Below are positions 28,196 through 37,242 of a DNA stretch of 64,000 nt, in pieces. The stretch is from Actinoplanes derwentensis (GTDB lineage: Bacteria > Actinomycetota > Actinomycetes > Mycobacteriales > Micromonosporaceae), in NCBI RefSeq assembly GCF_900104725.1, contig NZ_LT629758.1, positions 5,160,501 to 5,224,500 on the forward strand, in the 5' to 3' direction. The notes below the pieces were generated by a model. The model did not search any database, had not been told where the DNA came from, and worked only from the letters and a program-made list of their open reading frames with translations. Position 1 is the first letter of the stretch. Every line of letters begins with the position of its first letter. Position numbers and translations under genes: made by a program.

Positions 28196-29350
28196 ATGAG
28201 GTTCGCCCGTCCTGCCGCCGCCGCCGCGCTCGCCGCAGTGATGCTGCTCGCGGCGTGCGGCTCGGAGTCCGAACCGGACGCCGCACCGGCACCGGACAAC
28301 ACGCACACCACACACAGCGGGTCAGCCCCGCCGCCCACGGCGTTACGCGACGGGGAACGGTTCGTCGACGTCGGGTTGAAGACGGCGTACACCCCGAAGG
28401 CCCCGAACGGTGGCACCGACGAGTACCGCTGTTTCCTCGTGGACCCGAAACTGACCGAACAGGCCTTCCTCACCGGCAGTAGCTTCCAGCCGCAGAACGC
28501 GGCGCTCGTGCACCACGCCATCTTCTACCGGCTGGACCCGACCCAGTCCAAAGAGGCCGAGAAAGTGGACGCCCAGTCCGACGGCGAGGGCTGGACCTGC
28601 TTCGGGGACAGCGGGGTGCAGGGCCAGACCGCGTGGGTGGCGCACTGGGCGCCCGGGGCCGGTGAGACCCTGATGCCGGCCGGGTTCGGGTTCGCCATGC
28701 CGCCCGGCGCCAAACTGGTCATGCAGGTGCACTACAACCTGCTCGGCAACGGTGACGGCGCGGTCGGCTCCGACCAGTCCGGTATGCAGATGCGGCTGTC
28801 GAAGTCCACTCTGAAGCCCCTGGAGACCGGGCTGGTGATGGCCCCGATCGAGCTGCCCTGTGAGCCGGGTGGCAGCGGGCCGCTCTGTGACCGGACGGCC
28901 GCGGTCGCCGACGTGAAGAAGCGGTTCGGCGATCCGTCCGCCGAGCAGGTGTCCCAGCTCAACGCCTGGTGCAACAACGGCGGTACCCCGAAACCGGGCA
29001 ACACCCAGAGCTGTGACCAGCCGATCGACCAGGGCGGCACGGTCTACATGGCCGCCGGGCACATGCACCTGCTGGGCAAGGCGATCAAGGTCGAGCTGAA
29101 CCCGGACACCCCGAAGGCGCAGACGCTGCTCGATGTACCGCAGTTCAATTTCGACGAGCAGGCGCTGACCCCTCTGGCAAAGCCGATCAAAGTCGCCAAG
29201 GGCGACAACGTACGGGTGACGTGCACGCACGACGCGACCCTGCGCAAGCAGTTGCCGCAGCTCAAGCAGTTGCCGTCCCGGTACGTCGTGTGGGGCGAGG
29301 GCACCAGCGACGAGATGTGTCTCGGAATCCTGGTCGTGGCACCGGACTGA
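28196..29350 (+). CDS. Copper type II (PHM-like) monooxygenase-domain lipoprotein
   Basis: 384 residues from the ATG after GGGGAGG. Signal peptide with lipobox MLLAAC, so anchored outside the membrane. The body has the two-lobed layout of copper type II ascorbate-dependent monooxygenases. The first copper lobe has LVHHAIFYRL and MQVHYNLLG; the second has AAGHMHLLGKAIK, with the His-X-His and His-Met type ligands visible. Multiple cysteines (TCFGDSG, LPCEPG, LCDRT, SCDQP, VTCTHD) suggest disulfides. Family members hydroxylate peptides or amines; bacterial ones are mostly unstudied. Eighteen bases upstream of an LLM oxidoreductase gene on the same strand. Confidence 0.78.
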   Translation: MRFARPAAAAALAAVMLLAACGSESEPDAAPAPDNTHTTHSGSAPPPTALRDGERFVDVGLKTAYTPKAPNGGTDEYRCFLVDPKLTEQAFLTGSSFQPQNAALVHHAIFYRLDPTQSKEAEKVDAQSDGEGWTCFGDSGVQGQTAWVAHWAPGAGETLMPAGFGFAMPPGAKLVMQVHYNLLGNGDGAVGSDQSGMQMRLSKSTLKPLETGLVMAPIELPCEPGGSGPLCDRTAAVADVKKRFGDPSAEQVSQLNAWCNNGGTPKPGNTQSCDQPIDQGGTVYMAAGHMHLLGKAIKVELNPDTPKAQTLLDVPQFNFDEQALTPLAKPIKVAKGDNVRVTCTHDATLRKQLPQLKQLPSRYVVWGEGTSDEMCLGILVVAPD

Positions 29351-29368
29351 GTGGGTAAGGAGACGTGC

Positions 29369-30325
29369 ATGACCGAGTACGGCATTCACGCCTCCCATGA
29401 GCAGATCTCCCCCGGCGCGCTTCTGGACGCGGTGATCGCGGCCGAGCGCGCCGGGTTCGACGCCGCGATGTGCTCCGACCACTTCTCGCCGTGGAGCACC
29501 CGCCAGGGCCAGTCCGGTTTCGCCTGGTCCTGGCTGGGTGCCGCGCTCCAGGCGACGAACCTGTCGTTCGGGGTGGTGAACGCGCCCGGCCAGCGGTACC
29601 ACCCGGCGATCATCGCCCAGGCGATCGGCACTCTGGGCAGCATGTACCCGGGCCGCTTCTGGGCCGCGCTCGGCTCCGGCGAGTTCAGCAACGAGCACAT
29701 CACCGGTGGTAAGTGGCCGCGCAAACAGGTTCGCGACGCCCGGCTGATCGAGTCGGTCGGGGTGATCCGGGACCTGCTCGACGGCCAGGAGGTCTCCCGC
29801 GACGGCCTGGTCACCGTCGACCGAGCCCGGATCTGGACCCGCCCGGCGGTCACTCCCCCGCTGATCGGTGCCGCGGTGAGCGTGAAGACCGCCCGCGCCT
29901 GCGCCGAATGGGCCGACGGTCTGGTCACGGTGAACGCCCCGGAGGAGCATCTGCGCGAGATGATCGCCGCTTACCGGGACGCCGGCGGCCGTGGCCCGAT
30001 CAGCCTCCAGGTACACCTGAGCTGGGCGCCCACCCATCACGAGGCCGAGTCGATCGCGCACGACCAGTGGCGCAGCAACATCTTCGTCCCGCCGGTCTGC
30101 TGGGACCTGGCCACCGCCGAGGAGTTCGACGTCGTCTCCGAGAACGTGACAGTCGACCAGGTGGCGAAGGTCGTGAACATCTCCGCCGACCTGGAGCAGC
30201 ACGTCGAGTGGCTCAAGGGTTACGCGGCGCTCGGCTTCGAACGGATCTATCTGCACCACGTGGGTCAGGACCTGCTGCCGTTCATCGAGGCGTTCGCCGG
30301 CAAGGTGCTTCCCGAACTGCGGTGA
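29369..30325 (+). CDS. LLM-class flavin/F420-dependent oxidoreductase
   Basis: 318 residues from the ATG seven bases after AAGGAG. Luciferase-like TIM barrel: YGIHASHEQISPGALLDAV, CSDHFSPWS, PGRFWAALGSGEFSNEHITG and FERIYLHHVGQDLLPFIEAF. Closest in style to the TIGR03885-type 'non-F420 flavinoid' oxidoreductases; cofactor cannot be settled by eye. Probably co-transcribed with the copper monooxygenase-like lipoprotein. Confidence 0.85.
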   Translation: MTEYGIHASHEQISPGALLDAVIAAERAGFDAAMCSDHFSPWSTRQGQSGFAWSWLGAALQATNLSFGVVNAPGQRYHPAIIAQAIGTLGSMYPGRFWAALGSGEFSNEHITGGKWPRKQVRDARLIESVGVIRDLLDGQEVSRDGLVTVDRARIWTRPAVTPPLIGAAVSVKTARACAEWADGLVTVNAPEEHLREMIAAYRDAGGRGPISLQVHLSWAPTHHEAESIAHDQWRSNIFVPPVCWDLATAEEFDVVSENVTVDQVAKVVNISADLEQHVEWLKGYAALGFERIYLHHVGQDLLPFIEAFAGKVLPELR

Positions 30326-30417
30326 CCGGCGGGGTGACCGCGCGGGCGTCGGCATGCCCCGGCGGCCGCGTCTGCGGCCGGGAGGGCACGCCGGCGTCGC
30401 GGGGACGGGGCGGGACT

Positions 30418-30975
30418 TCAGACGTCCGTACCGAGAAGGGGTAGCAGTTGATCTCCCTGTCTTTTGATCTCCGGTAGGTAAGGGGCGTCGGAGAGGACGA
30501 AGTGGGAGATGCCGAGGGCCTGGTATCGGCGCAGCGAGAGGGCCACTTCGGCAGCTGTGCCGAACAGCCACGTGGTGGCCGCGCCGCCGCCGAACCTGCT
30601 GGGCGTGGTGTGGAGGTTGTCGTCGAGGACCTCGCCGCGGGCCGCGAGGTCGAAGAGGCGCTGCTGGCCGACGGCGGTGGTGCGGATGTCGCGGTTCGGG
30701 GCGATCGCTCCGGCGGCCGTCTGCTGGACCTTGGCTTCGGCTTCGGGTGTCTCCGGTCGCCGCGGACGGCCGGGCGGACCGCGACGGTCGAGTCGGTGAC
30801 CTGGAAGTGGTCGCCGTGGAAGGTGACGTTCTGCTCGGTCCACAGTCTGCGGGTGAGCTGGAGGAATTCGCGGGTGCGGGCGTAGCGCTGGGCCTGGTCG
30901 CCTTCGGAGTCGCCGTAAGTGGCGATTCTGTCCTGGCCGGAGACCACCACAACATCCAGGCGCTGAGCTTCCCGG
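30418..30975 (-). pseudogene. Decayed SsuD-like LLM monooxygenase
   Basis: Two pieces in different frames. The upstream piece (about 30975-30780) reads DVVVVSGQDRIATYGDSEGD, RYARTREFLQLTRRLWTEQ and FHGDHFQVTDSTVAVRP. The downstream piece (about 30745-30418) reads EAEAKVQQTAAGAIAPNRDI, RTTAVGQQRLFDLAARGEVL, FGGGAATTWLFGTA and FVLSDAPYLPEIKRQGDQLL, ending at the stop. Against intact alkanesulfonate-monooxygenase relatives the first ~100 residues are missing, and about 60-80 residues are deleted at the frame change. Not functional as seen. Confidence 0.75.
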
Positions 30976-31130
30976 CCCTGACCGACGACGAACTGGCGAT
31001 CATCGACGGGATCCGGTGATGTCCTTCGCCGGCGCCATCCGCAACCATCCCGAGGAGGTCGCCGCCGAGCTGGGGCTGCCCTCCCGCTGATAACCCTCAT
31101 GATCCGGCCACCGGCGACGATGCACATCGT

Positions 31131-32564
31131 GTGGACCTGCCGACGATTTCCCGGACCGGCCGGGACCTGTGCCGACCGGTCACTGTCGGCTATGCCGTCC
31201 TGGCGACCGTCTTCGCCGTCGGCTACGTAGTCGGGAACGCGGCGGTCCGCAACGGCCTGATGCTGCTCTCCGGACTCCTCGCCGCGATCGCCATCGCCGC
31301 CGGCCTGCGCCGCCATCGGGTCGCCGACCAGCGCCCGTGGCTCCTGGTGGTCATCGCGCTGCTGCTGTTGAGCGTGAACAACACCGCCTGGCTGATCGCG
31401 GCGCTCGTCCCCGGCGAGGGTCCGCCGCCGGACGCCCTGGTCGTCGGGCCGCAACTCGGCGGCTACGTCTTCCTGCTGGCCGCGAGCCTGATGGTGGTGT
31501 TCCGGCACGCGCCCCGCGACACCAGCGGGACGATCGACGCCGCGGTGTGGGGTATCGCCCTGGCCTCGCCGGTATGGGAGTTCGTGTTCCGCCCGCGCCT
31601 GTTGCACCTCGGGATGAGCGGTTCCGGACAGTTCCTGGTACTCACCCAGCTCCTGGTGCTGCTCGGCATCTGCGGCTCGCTGCTACGGGTGTCCCGCAAC
31701 AGCCCGGCGAAAGCCTGCCTGCGGTTCCTCTTCCTCGCCCTGGGGTTCACCATCCTCGGGATCTCCCTGGTCAACATGGGCGACCCCACCGAGAAGTCGC
31801 AGCTCCCGGCACTGTTCTTCGCCGTCGGCTATCTGTCTCTCGGCGCGGCCGGGCTGCACCCCAGCGTCAAACAGCTCAGCGAACCGGCCGCCCGGCTCGC
31901 CCAGTCCACCCCGAAGCTGCAGCTCGGCCGGCTCGGTGCCGCCCTGATCCTGACCCCGCTCTGCGGCGGGCTCGCGCAACTGCTCGGCCAGCCCGCTGAC
32001 GGCCCGCTGCTCACCGTCGCGCCGCTGCTCAGCATCCCGCTGGTGCTGATCCGGATCTCGAAACTCAAACAGGCCCTGGTGCATCAGGCCACCCATGACG
32101 AGCTGACCGGTCTGGTCAACCGGCGGCATCTGTTCACCGTGATGCGGACGGCGATCACCGCGCACACTGCCGGGGCGCCCGGGGATCTGGCGCTCATCTA
32201 CTGCGACCTGAACGGCTTCAAGCCGGTCAACGACGAGCACGGGCATGAGGCGGGCGACGCGATCCTGCGGCTTACGGCGATCCGGCTCGCCGAGGCGGTC
32301 CGGCCCGGTGACGTGGTGGCCCGCATCGGCGGTGACGAGTTCCTGATCTTCTGCACGGCTGCCGACCCGGCCACGGTCCGGGCCATCGCCGACCGGGTCG
32401 CCGACGGCATCGCCGAACCGGTCCCCTGGTCGGGCCGCACGCTGCGGGTGACCGCGGCCGTCGGCACGGTCCTCTGGACCGAACGCCGCATCGTCCTGCC
32501 CGACGACCTGATCGCGGCCGCGGACGCCCGGATGTACGAACAGAAGCGAGCCCGCGCCGCCTGA
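31131..32564 (+). CDS. Membrane diguanylate cyclase (GGDEF)
   Basis: 477 residues, GTG start. Eight or nine predicted membrane helices in the first 300 residues form an unnamed sensor region; the cytoplasmic GGDEF domain (about 315-475) has HQATHDELTGLVNRRHL, YCDLNGFKPVNDEHGHEAGD and the intact active site RIGGDEFLIF. It should make c-di-GMP from two GTP. No RXXD inhibitory site is obvious and no EAL domain follows. No RBS is seen, which suggests a leaderless transcript. Confidence 0.88.
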   Translation: MDLPTISRTGRDLCRPVTVGYAVLATVFAVGYVVGNAAVRNGLMLLSGLLAAIAIAAGLRRHRVADQRPWLLVVIALLLLSVNNTAWLIAALVPGEGPPPDALVVGPQLGGYVFLLAASLMVVFRHAPRDTSGTIDAAVWGIALASPVWEFVFRPRLLHLGMSGSGQFLVLTQLLVLLGICGSLLRVSRNSPAKACLRFLFLALGFTILGISLVNMGDPTEKSQLPALFFAVGYLSLGAAGLHPSVKQLSEPAARLAQSTPKLQLGRLGAALILTPLCGGLAQLLGQPADGPLLTVAPLLSIPLVLIRISKLKQALVHQATHDELTGLVNRRHLFTVMRTAITAHTAGAPGDLALIYCDLNGFKPVNDEHGHEAGDAILRLTAIRLAEAVRPGDVVARIGGDEFLIFCTAADPATVRAIADRVADGIAEPVPWSGRTLRVTAAVGTVLWTERRIVLPDDLIAAADARMYEQKRARAA

Positions 32565-32596
32565 CCCTGACGATCCTGCCGTCTCAGACGATCGTC

Positions 32597-33238
32597 TCAG
32601 TCGAAGACCCGCAGGTGGCGGGTGCGGGCGGCGGACAGGTGGGCGAGCATCGCGGCCTCGGCGCCGGCCGGGTCGCCGCTGCCGACGGCGGCCGCCACCC
32701 GGTCGTGTTCGCCGAGGGTGCTGTGGGTCTCGGTGTAGGGGAAGTACAGCCGGTGGATGTGCAGGTGCGCGTGGAGCCGGGTGATGGCGTCCCGCAGCAG
32801 CGGATTGGCCGCGCCGGCCGCGACCAGGTCGTGGAAGCGGGCGTCCCGGGCGGTGAACAGCGCGTGCTCCTGACCGGCCTGCGGGGCCGGGAACGGGAGC
32901 GCGGCCTCGGTGGTGACGGCGGCACGCTGCTCGGCGGTGGCGTGTTCGGCGGCCCAGCGGGCGGCCGGGCCCTCCAGGACCATCCGCATGTCGAACATCT
33001 GGTTGAACTCGTCGCGGGTGAGCAGCGGGCTGACCGTGTAACCGGCGAGCGGGCGTTTGCGGACCAGCCCTTCGGATTCGAGCCGGGCCAGCGCCTCCCG
33101 GACCGGGGTGGGCGACACCTGCAGCTCACGGGCGAGCGCGTCGATGTTGAGCCGGTCCTCGGGGGCGAGCCGGTGGTCCATGATGAGCGACTTCAGCGAC
33201 TCGTGGACGTCGTCGCTGAGGACTGAGCGGCGGATCAT
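32597..33238 (-). CDS. GntR/FadR-family regulator of the L-fucose operon
   Basis: 213 residues from the ATG after AAGGAAG. N-terminal winged helix (VHESLKSLIMDHRLAPEDRL, LARELQVSPTPVREALARLE, RPLAGYTVSP) and a C-terminal all-helical FCD effector domain with the metal-type His residues (ARFHDLVAAG, HAHLHIHRLYF, EHDRVAAAV). Divergent from the fucose genes with a 28-bp perfect palindrome between, so it is the probable repressor. The ligand is likely a pathway intermediate; that is inference. Confidence 0.88.
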   Translation of the reverse strand: MIRRSVLSDDVHESLKSLIMDHRLAPEDRLNIDALARELQVSPTPVREALARLESEGLVRKRPLAGYTVSPLLTRDEFNQMFDMRMVLEGPAARWAAEHATAEQRAAVTTEAALPFPAPQAGQEHALFTARDARFHDLVAAGAANPLLRDAITRLHAHLHIHRLYFPYTETHSTLGEHDRVAAAVGSGDPAGAEAAMLAHLSAARTRHLRVFD

Positions 33239-33286
33239 TATTTCTTCCTTGCCGGGTTGACTACCGCATCGAGAACCACTAAACAG

Positions 33287-33314
33287 TTTCGTAGATCCTA
33301 TAGGATCTACGAAA
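33287..33314. promoter_or_regulatory. 28-bp perfect palindrome, fucose operon operator
   Basis: TTTCGTAGATCCTA followed immediately by its exact reverse complement. It sits 12 bases before the fucose dehydrogenase ATG and 48 bases from the GntR start, covering both promoters. FadR-type GntR proteins bind palindromes with a similar spaced arm, though usually shorter and less perfect. Confidence 0.85.
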
Positions 33315-33326
33315 GGACCCGGTTTC

Positions 33327-34292
33327 ATGGATCCGTTCACCAGGGTGCCGCTGGGCGGCACCGATGTCACCGTGACACGTCTCGGCATGGGCCTGGCGCC
33401 GATCGGTGGACTCTATGCGGCGGTCGGCGACCGTACCGCGGCGGCTGCCGTCGACGAGGCGTGGGATCTCGGGGTGCGGTTCTTCGACACCGCGCCGCTG
33501 TACGGCGCCGGACTGTCGGAGAGGCGCGCCGGGGCGGCTCTGAAGGATCGCGACACCTTCACGCTCGCCACCAAGGTCGGCCGCCTCATCAAGACCGATT
33601 CATCCGATGACTCCGACATGTGGGCCGAGGGCGGTGGCGCCACCTGGGACTTCTCCGCCGCCGGCGTCCGAGCCTCCCACCAGGAGAGCCTGACCCGGCT
33701 CAGCCTGGACAAAGTGGACGTCCTGCACCTCCATGATCCGGACGATCACTTCGAACAGGCTCTCGCCGAGGCACTTCCCACGCTGGTGGAGTTGAAGAAC
33801 GAAGGCGCGATCGGCGCGATCTCGGCGGGCATGAACCAGTCGGAGATGCTCACCGACTTCGCCCGCACCGGGCAGTTCGACTGCTTCCTGCTGGCCGGCC
33901 GTTACTCGCTGCTCGACCAATCCGGACTCGGCACCATCCTGCCCGAGTGCCACAACCGCGGCATCTCGGTCATCGTCGGCGGGGTCTACAACTCCGGGAT
34001 CCTGGCCGCCCCGGTCCCCGGCGCCACCTACGACTACCGGCCCGCCGCCCCGCAGGTCCTGGCCCGCGCCCAGGCGATGGAACGTGTCTGCGCCCGCTAC
34101 GACGTGCCGCTGCGCGCGGCCGCCCTGCAGTTCCCGCTGGGCCATCCGGCGGTCGCGTCGGTGCTGGTCGGCATGCGCTCGCCGGAGGAGGCGGCGGACG
34201 CGGCAGCGATGGCCCGGGTGAAGATCCCCGGCGCGCTCTGGCGGGACCTGGCCGGCGCTTGGCTGCTCGACCCCGAGGTCCCGGTCCCGTGA
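33327..34292 (+). CDS. Aldo/keto reductase, probable L-fucose dehydrogenase
   Basis: 321 residues. AKR TIM barrel: LGGTDVTVTRLGMGLAPIGG, GVRFFDTAPLYGAGLSERR with catalytic Asp and Tyr, TLATKVGRL with Lys, and DVLHLHDPDD with His. The sequence is of the D-threo-aldose 1-dehydrogenase/L-fucose dehydrogenase type, which oxidises L-fucose to L-fucono-lactone with NAD(P). First gene of a tightly packed operon whose later members carry out the rest of the fuconate pathway, which supports the assignment. Stop overlaps the next start (TGATG). Confidence 0.85.
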   Translation: MDPFTRVPLGGTDVTVTRLGMGLAPIGGLYAAVGDRTAAAAVDEAWDLGVRFFDTAPLYGAGLSERRAGAALKDRDTFTLATKVGRLIKTDSSDDSDMWAEGGGATWDFSAAGVRASHQESLTRLSLDKVDVLHLHDPDDHFEQALAEALPTLVELKNEGAIGAISAGMNQSEMLTDFARTGQFDCFLLAGRYSLLDQSGLGTILPECHNRGISVIVGGVYNSGILAAPVPGATYDYRPAAPQVLARAQAMERVCARYDVPLRAAALQFPLGHPAVASVLVGMRSPEEAADAAAMARVKIPGALWRDLAGAWLLDPEVPVP

Positions 34293-35122
34293 TGACCGAC
34301 GGGGTCGGTCCCGTGATGATCGACGCGCACCAGCACTTCTGGACCGCTGACTATCCGTGGCTGCCGGCCGAACTGCGCCGCGACTTCACCCCGGCCGATC
34401 TGCGCCCGCATCTGACCGCGGCCGGTGTCACCCGGACCGTGCTGGTCGAGGCCGGTCTCTGCACCGAAGCCGAGACCGTCCGGTTCCTGGCGCTGGCGGC
34501 GGCGACACCGGAGATCGCCGCGGTGGTCGGCTGGGCCTCGCTGACCGATCCGGATCTCGCCGCCACGGTGGCGGCTCATCGCCGCCGGACCGGCGGCCCG
34601 CTGCTGGCCGGGATCCGCGACCAGGTCCAGGCCGGTCCCGACGACCTGTTGGATCAGGCGGCGGTACGCGTGGGCCTGGCCACCGTGGCCGATGCCGGAC
34701 TGGTCAACGAGCTGGTGGTACGCGGCTCCCAGCTCCCGTCGGTGGCCCGGGCCGCGGCCGCGCTGCCGGAGGCGGTGTTCGTGCTGGACCACCTGGGCAA
34801 GCCACCGATCGCCACCGGCGAGCTGAAGCGCTGGCGGGATCGGATCACCGAGGTGGCCGCCCAGCCGAACGTGACAGCGAAACTCTCCGGCCTGGTCACC
34901 GAGGCGGGGCCGGGGTGGACGGCGGAGGAGCTGCGGCCGTTTGTGGAGACCGCGCTGGAGTTGTTCGGCCCGGACCGCCTGATGTTCGGCTCGGACTGGC
35001 CGGTGTGCCTGCTGACCGCCACGTACGAGCAGGTGGTGGCGGTGCCGACAGCCCTGCTGGGTGGCCGGCCGGATGGGATCTTCGGGCGCAACGCCGCCCG
35101 TGTCTACCGATTGGAGCTGTAG
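34292..35122 (+). CDS. Amidohydrolase-2 family, probable L-fuconolactonase
   Basis: 276 residues from the ATG overlapping the previous stop; an internal ATG at 34316 (MIDAHQHFW) is the alternative and follows an almost identical sequence (GGTCCCGTGATGA occurs at both). Metal site IDAHQHFW, barrel motifs VLVEAGLCTEAET and FVLDHLGKPPI, and the C-terminal FGSDWPVCLL. This is the layout of fuconolactone and rhamnonolactone hydrolases of the amidohydrolase superfamily. Hydrolyses L-fucono-1,5-lactone to L-fuconate. Confidence 0.85.
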   Translation: MTDGVGPVMIDAHQHFWTADYPWLPAELRRDFTPADLRPHLTAAGVTRTVLVEAGLCTEAETVRFLALAAATPEIAAVVGWASLTDPDLAATVAAHRRRTGGPLLAGIRDQVQAGPDDLLDQAAVRVGLATVADAGLVNELVVRGSQLPSVARAAAALPEAVFVLDHLGKPPIATGELKRWRDRITEVAAQPNVTAKLSGLVTEAGPGWTAEELRPFVETALELFGPDRLMFGSDWPVCLLTATYEQVVAVPTALLGGRPDGIFGRNAARVYRLEL

Positions 35123-35950
35123 TTGAGATATCTACGAGTGGGCCCGGCCGGCGCGGAACGGCCGGTTCTCTACTCCGGGGGCTCGCTCTACGACCTGTCC
35201 CCGGTGACCGCCGACATCGACGCGGCGTTCCTGGCCGGGGGCGGTTTCCAGGGCGATCCGGCCGATCTGCCGCCGGCCGACGTGGACGGTGGCCGGGTCG
35301 GCCCGCCGATCGCCCGGCCGGGAGTGATCCTGTGCGTGGGGCAGAACTACGCGGCGCACGCGGCCGAGTCCGGCGCCCAGCCGCCGGCCGAGCCGATCGT
35401 CTTCTACAAGGCCCCGAACACGGTGGTCGGGCCGGAGGACGACATCCGGTTGCCGCGCGGTTCCGAGCGCACCGACTGGGAGGTGGAGCTGGGTGTGGTG
35501 ATCGGCCGTACCGCCCGCTACCTGTCCTCCCCCGAGGAGGCGCTGGCCTGCGTCGCCGGGTACGTGGTGGTCGACGACGTGTCGGAGCGGGAGTTCCAGC
35601 TCGACCGGTCGGGTGGGCAGTGGTCGAAGGGCAAGTCGTGCGAGACGTTCAATCCGCTCGGGCCGTGGCTGGTCACGCCGGACGAGGTGAGCTTCCCGCT
35701 GCGGCTGCGGTCCTGGGTGAACGGTGAACCGCGGCAAGACTCCAGCACCGCCGACATGATCTTCGACGTGGGGTTCCTGATCTGGCACCTCTCCCAGTTC
35801 ACCGTGCTGGAACCGGGCGACCTGATCAACACCGGGACGCCGCAGGGGGTGGCGTTGTCCGGCCGCTTCCCCTACCTGCAGCCGGGTGACGTGGTGGAGA
35901 CCGAGATCGAAGGGCTGGGGCGGCAGCGCAGCGGGGTGGTGAAACAATGA
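35123..35950 (+). CDS. Fumarylacetoacetate hydrolase family, probable 2,4-diketo-3-deoxy-L-fuconate hydrolase
   Basis: 275 residues, TTG start immediately after the previous stop. FAH fold: [32 protein letters not shown] with the metal Glu residues, [32 protein letters not shown] and [15 protein letters not shown]. Hydrolyses an acylpyruvate-type bond; in this operon the likely substrate is 2,4-diketo-3-deoxy-L-fuconate, giving pyruvate and L-lactate. The next gene overlaps by four bases. Confidence 0.87.
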   Translation: MRYLRVGPAGAERPVLYSGGSLYDLSPVTADIDAAFLAGGGFQGDPADLPPADVDGGRVGPPIARPGVILCVGQNYAAHAAESGAQPPAEPIVFYKAPNTVVGPEDDIRLPRGSERTDWEVELGVVIGRTARYLSSPEEALACVAGYVVVDDVSEREFQLDRSGGQWSKGKSCETFNPLGPWLVTPDEVSFPLRLRSWVNGEPRQDSSTADMIFDVGFLIWHLSQFTVLEPGDLINTGTPQGVALSGRFPYLQPGDVVETEIEGLGRQRSGVVKQ

Positions 35951-37242
35951 AGGTCGCCTCGGTCACCAGCCACGACATCCGGTTCCCGACGTCGCTGTCG
36001 CTCGACGGGTCGGACGCGATGAATCCCGACCCGGACTACTCGGCGGCCTACGTCATATTGAAAGCGGACAACGGGGCGGAAGGGCACGGGTTCACCTTCA
36101 CCATCGGGCGCGGCAACGAGGTGTGCCGGGCAGCCTTGGACGCCCTGGCCCCGCTGATCATCGGCGCGGATTTATCCGACTTGGGGGATTTTTCGCGACG
36201 CCTCACCCATGACTCGCAGATCCGCTGGCTGGGTCCGGAGAAGGGCGTCATGCACCTGGCGGCGGCAGCCGTCATCAACGCCGCCTGGGATCTGGTCGCC
36301 TCTCGCGCGCAGAAGCCGCTCTGGCAACTCCTGTCCGAAATATCGCCGGACGAGCTGGTCAACCTGGTCGACTTCCGGTACCTGACCGACGCGATCACCC
36401 CGGCCGCCGCACGAGACCTGCTCGCCGATGCGGTTCCGGGCCGAGCGGACCGCGCCGCGCATATCCAGAAAATCGGATACCCCGCGTACACCACGTCAGC
36501 GGGATGGCTCGGTTACCCCGACGAGAAGATCGACAGACTGGCGCGGGAGGCCGTCGCGGACGGCTTCCGGCAGATCAAACTCAAGGTCGGTGCGGACCAG
36601 GCCGATGACGTACGCCGATTCGCTCTCGCCCGTGCCGCAGTCGGCCCGGACATCCGCATCGCGGTCGACGCCAACCAGCGCTGGGGCGTGTCCGAGGCGC
36701 TGGACTGGATGACCGCGCTCGCCCCGTACGACCCCTGGTGGATCGAGGAACCGACCAGCCCCGACGACATCCTGGGTCATGCCGCGATCCGTCAAGGGCT
36801 GTCGAAGGCGGCTCCCGGTGGTGGGCCGATCCGGGTGGCGACCGGCGAGCACGTGCAGAACCGGATCGTCTTCAAGCAGCTGCTGCAGGCCGAGGCGATC
36901 GACTTCGTGCAATTGGACGCCTGCCGGGTCGCCGGGGTCAACGAGAACATCGCGATCCTGCTGCTGGCCGCGGTCTTCGGCAAGCCGGTCTGTCCGCACG
37001 CCGGTGGTGTCGGCCTGTGCGAGGCGGTGCAGCATCTGTCGTTCTTCGACTACGTGGCGGTCTCCGGGAGTCTCGACGACCGGGTCATCGAGTACGTGGA
37101 TCACCTGCACGAGCACTTCGCCGACCCGGTCGTGATCGAACGGGGCTCCTACCGGGCTCCGTCGGCGCCCGGCTTCTCGACCCGGATGCGGCAGGAGTCG
37201 CTGGTCCGGTACGCGTACCCGGAGGGTGAGGCATGGAGCTGA
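35947..37242 (+). CDS. L-fuconate dehydratase (enolase superfamily)
   Basis: 431 residues, the usual length for fuconate dehydratase. Lid domain ([31 protein letters not shown]) then barrel with QIKLKVGAD (acid-base Lys), [29 protein letters not shown] and the His segment [12 protein letters not shown]. The metal ligands Asp, Glu and Glu are all visible. Removes water from L-fuconate to give 2-keto-3-deoxy-L-fuconate. ATGA overlap with the preceding gene and a ten-base overlap with the next. Confidence 0.92.
   Translation: MKVASVTSHDIRFPTSLSLDGSDAMNPDPDYSAAYVILKADNGAEGHGFTFTIGRGNEVCRAALDALAPLIIGADLSDLGDFSRRLTHDSQIRWLGPEKGVMHLAAAAVINAAWDLVASRAQKPLWQLLSEISPDELVNLVDFRYLTDAITPAAARDLLADAVPGRADRAAHIQKIGYPAYTTSAGWLGYPDEKIDRLAREAVADGFRQIKLKVGADQADDVRRFALARAAVGPDIRIAVDANQRWGVSEALDWMTALAPYDPWWIEEPTSPDDILGHAAIRQGLSKAAPGGGPIRVATGEHVQNRIVFKQLLQAEAIDFVQLDACRVAGVNENIAILLLAAVFGKPVCPHAGGVGLCEAVQHLSFFDYVAVSGSLDDRVIEYVDHLHEHFADPVVIERGSYRAPSAPGFSTRMRQESLVRYAYPEGEAWS

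Noticed and set aside
30340..30412. GC-rich imperfect hairpin after the LLM oxidoreductase gene
   Set aside because: Pairing is broken in several places, so I could not call it a terminator with confidence.
28343..31048. 901-codon minus-strand frame
   Set aside because: It lies opposite two clear plus-strand genes and only its upstream end touches the LLM remnant; composition is that of antisense sequence.
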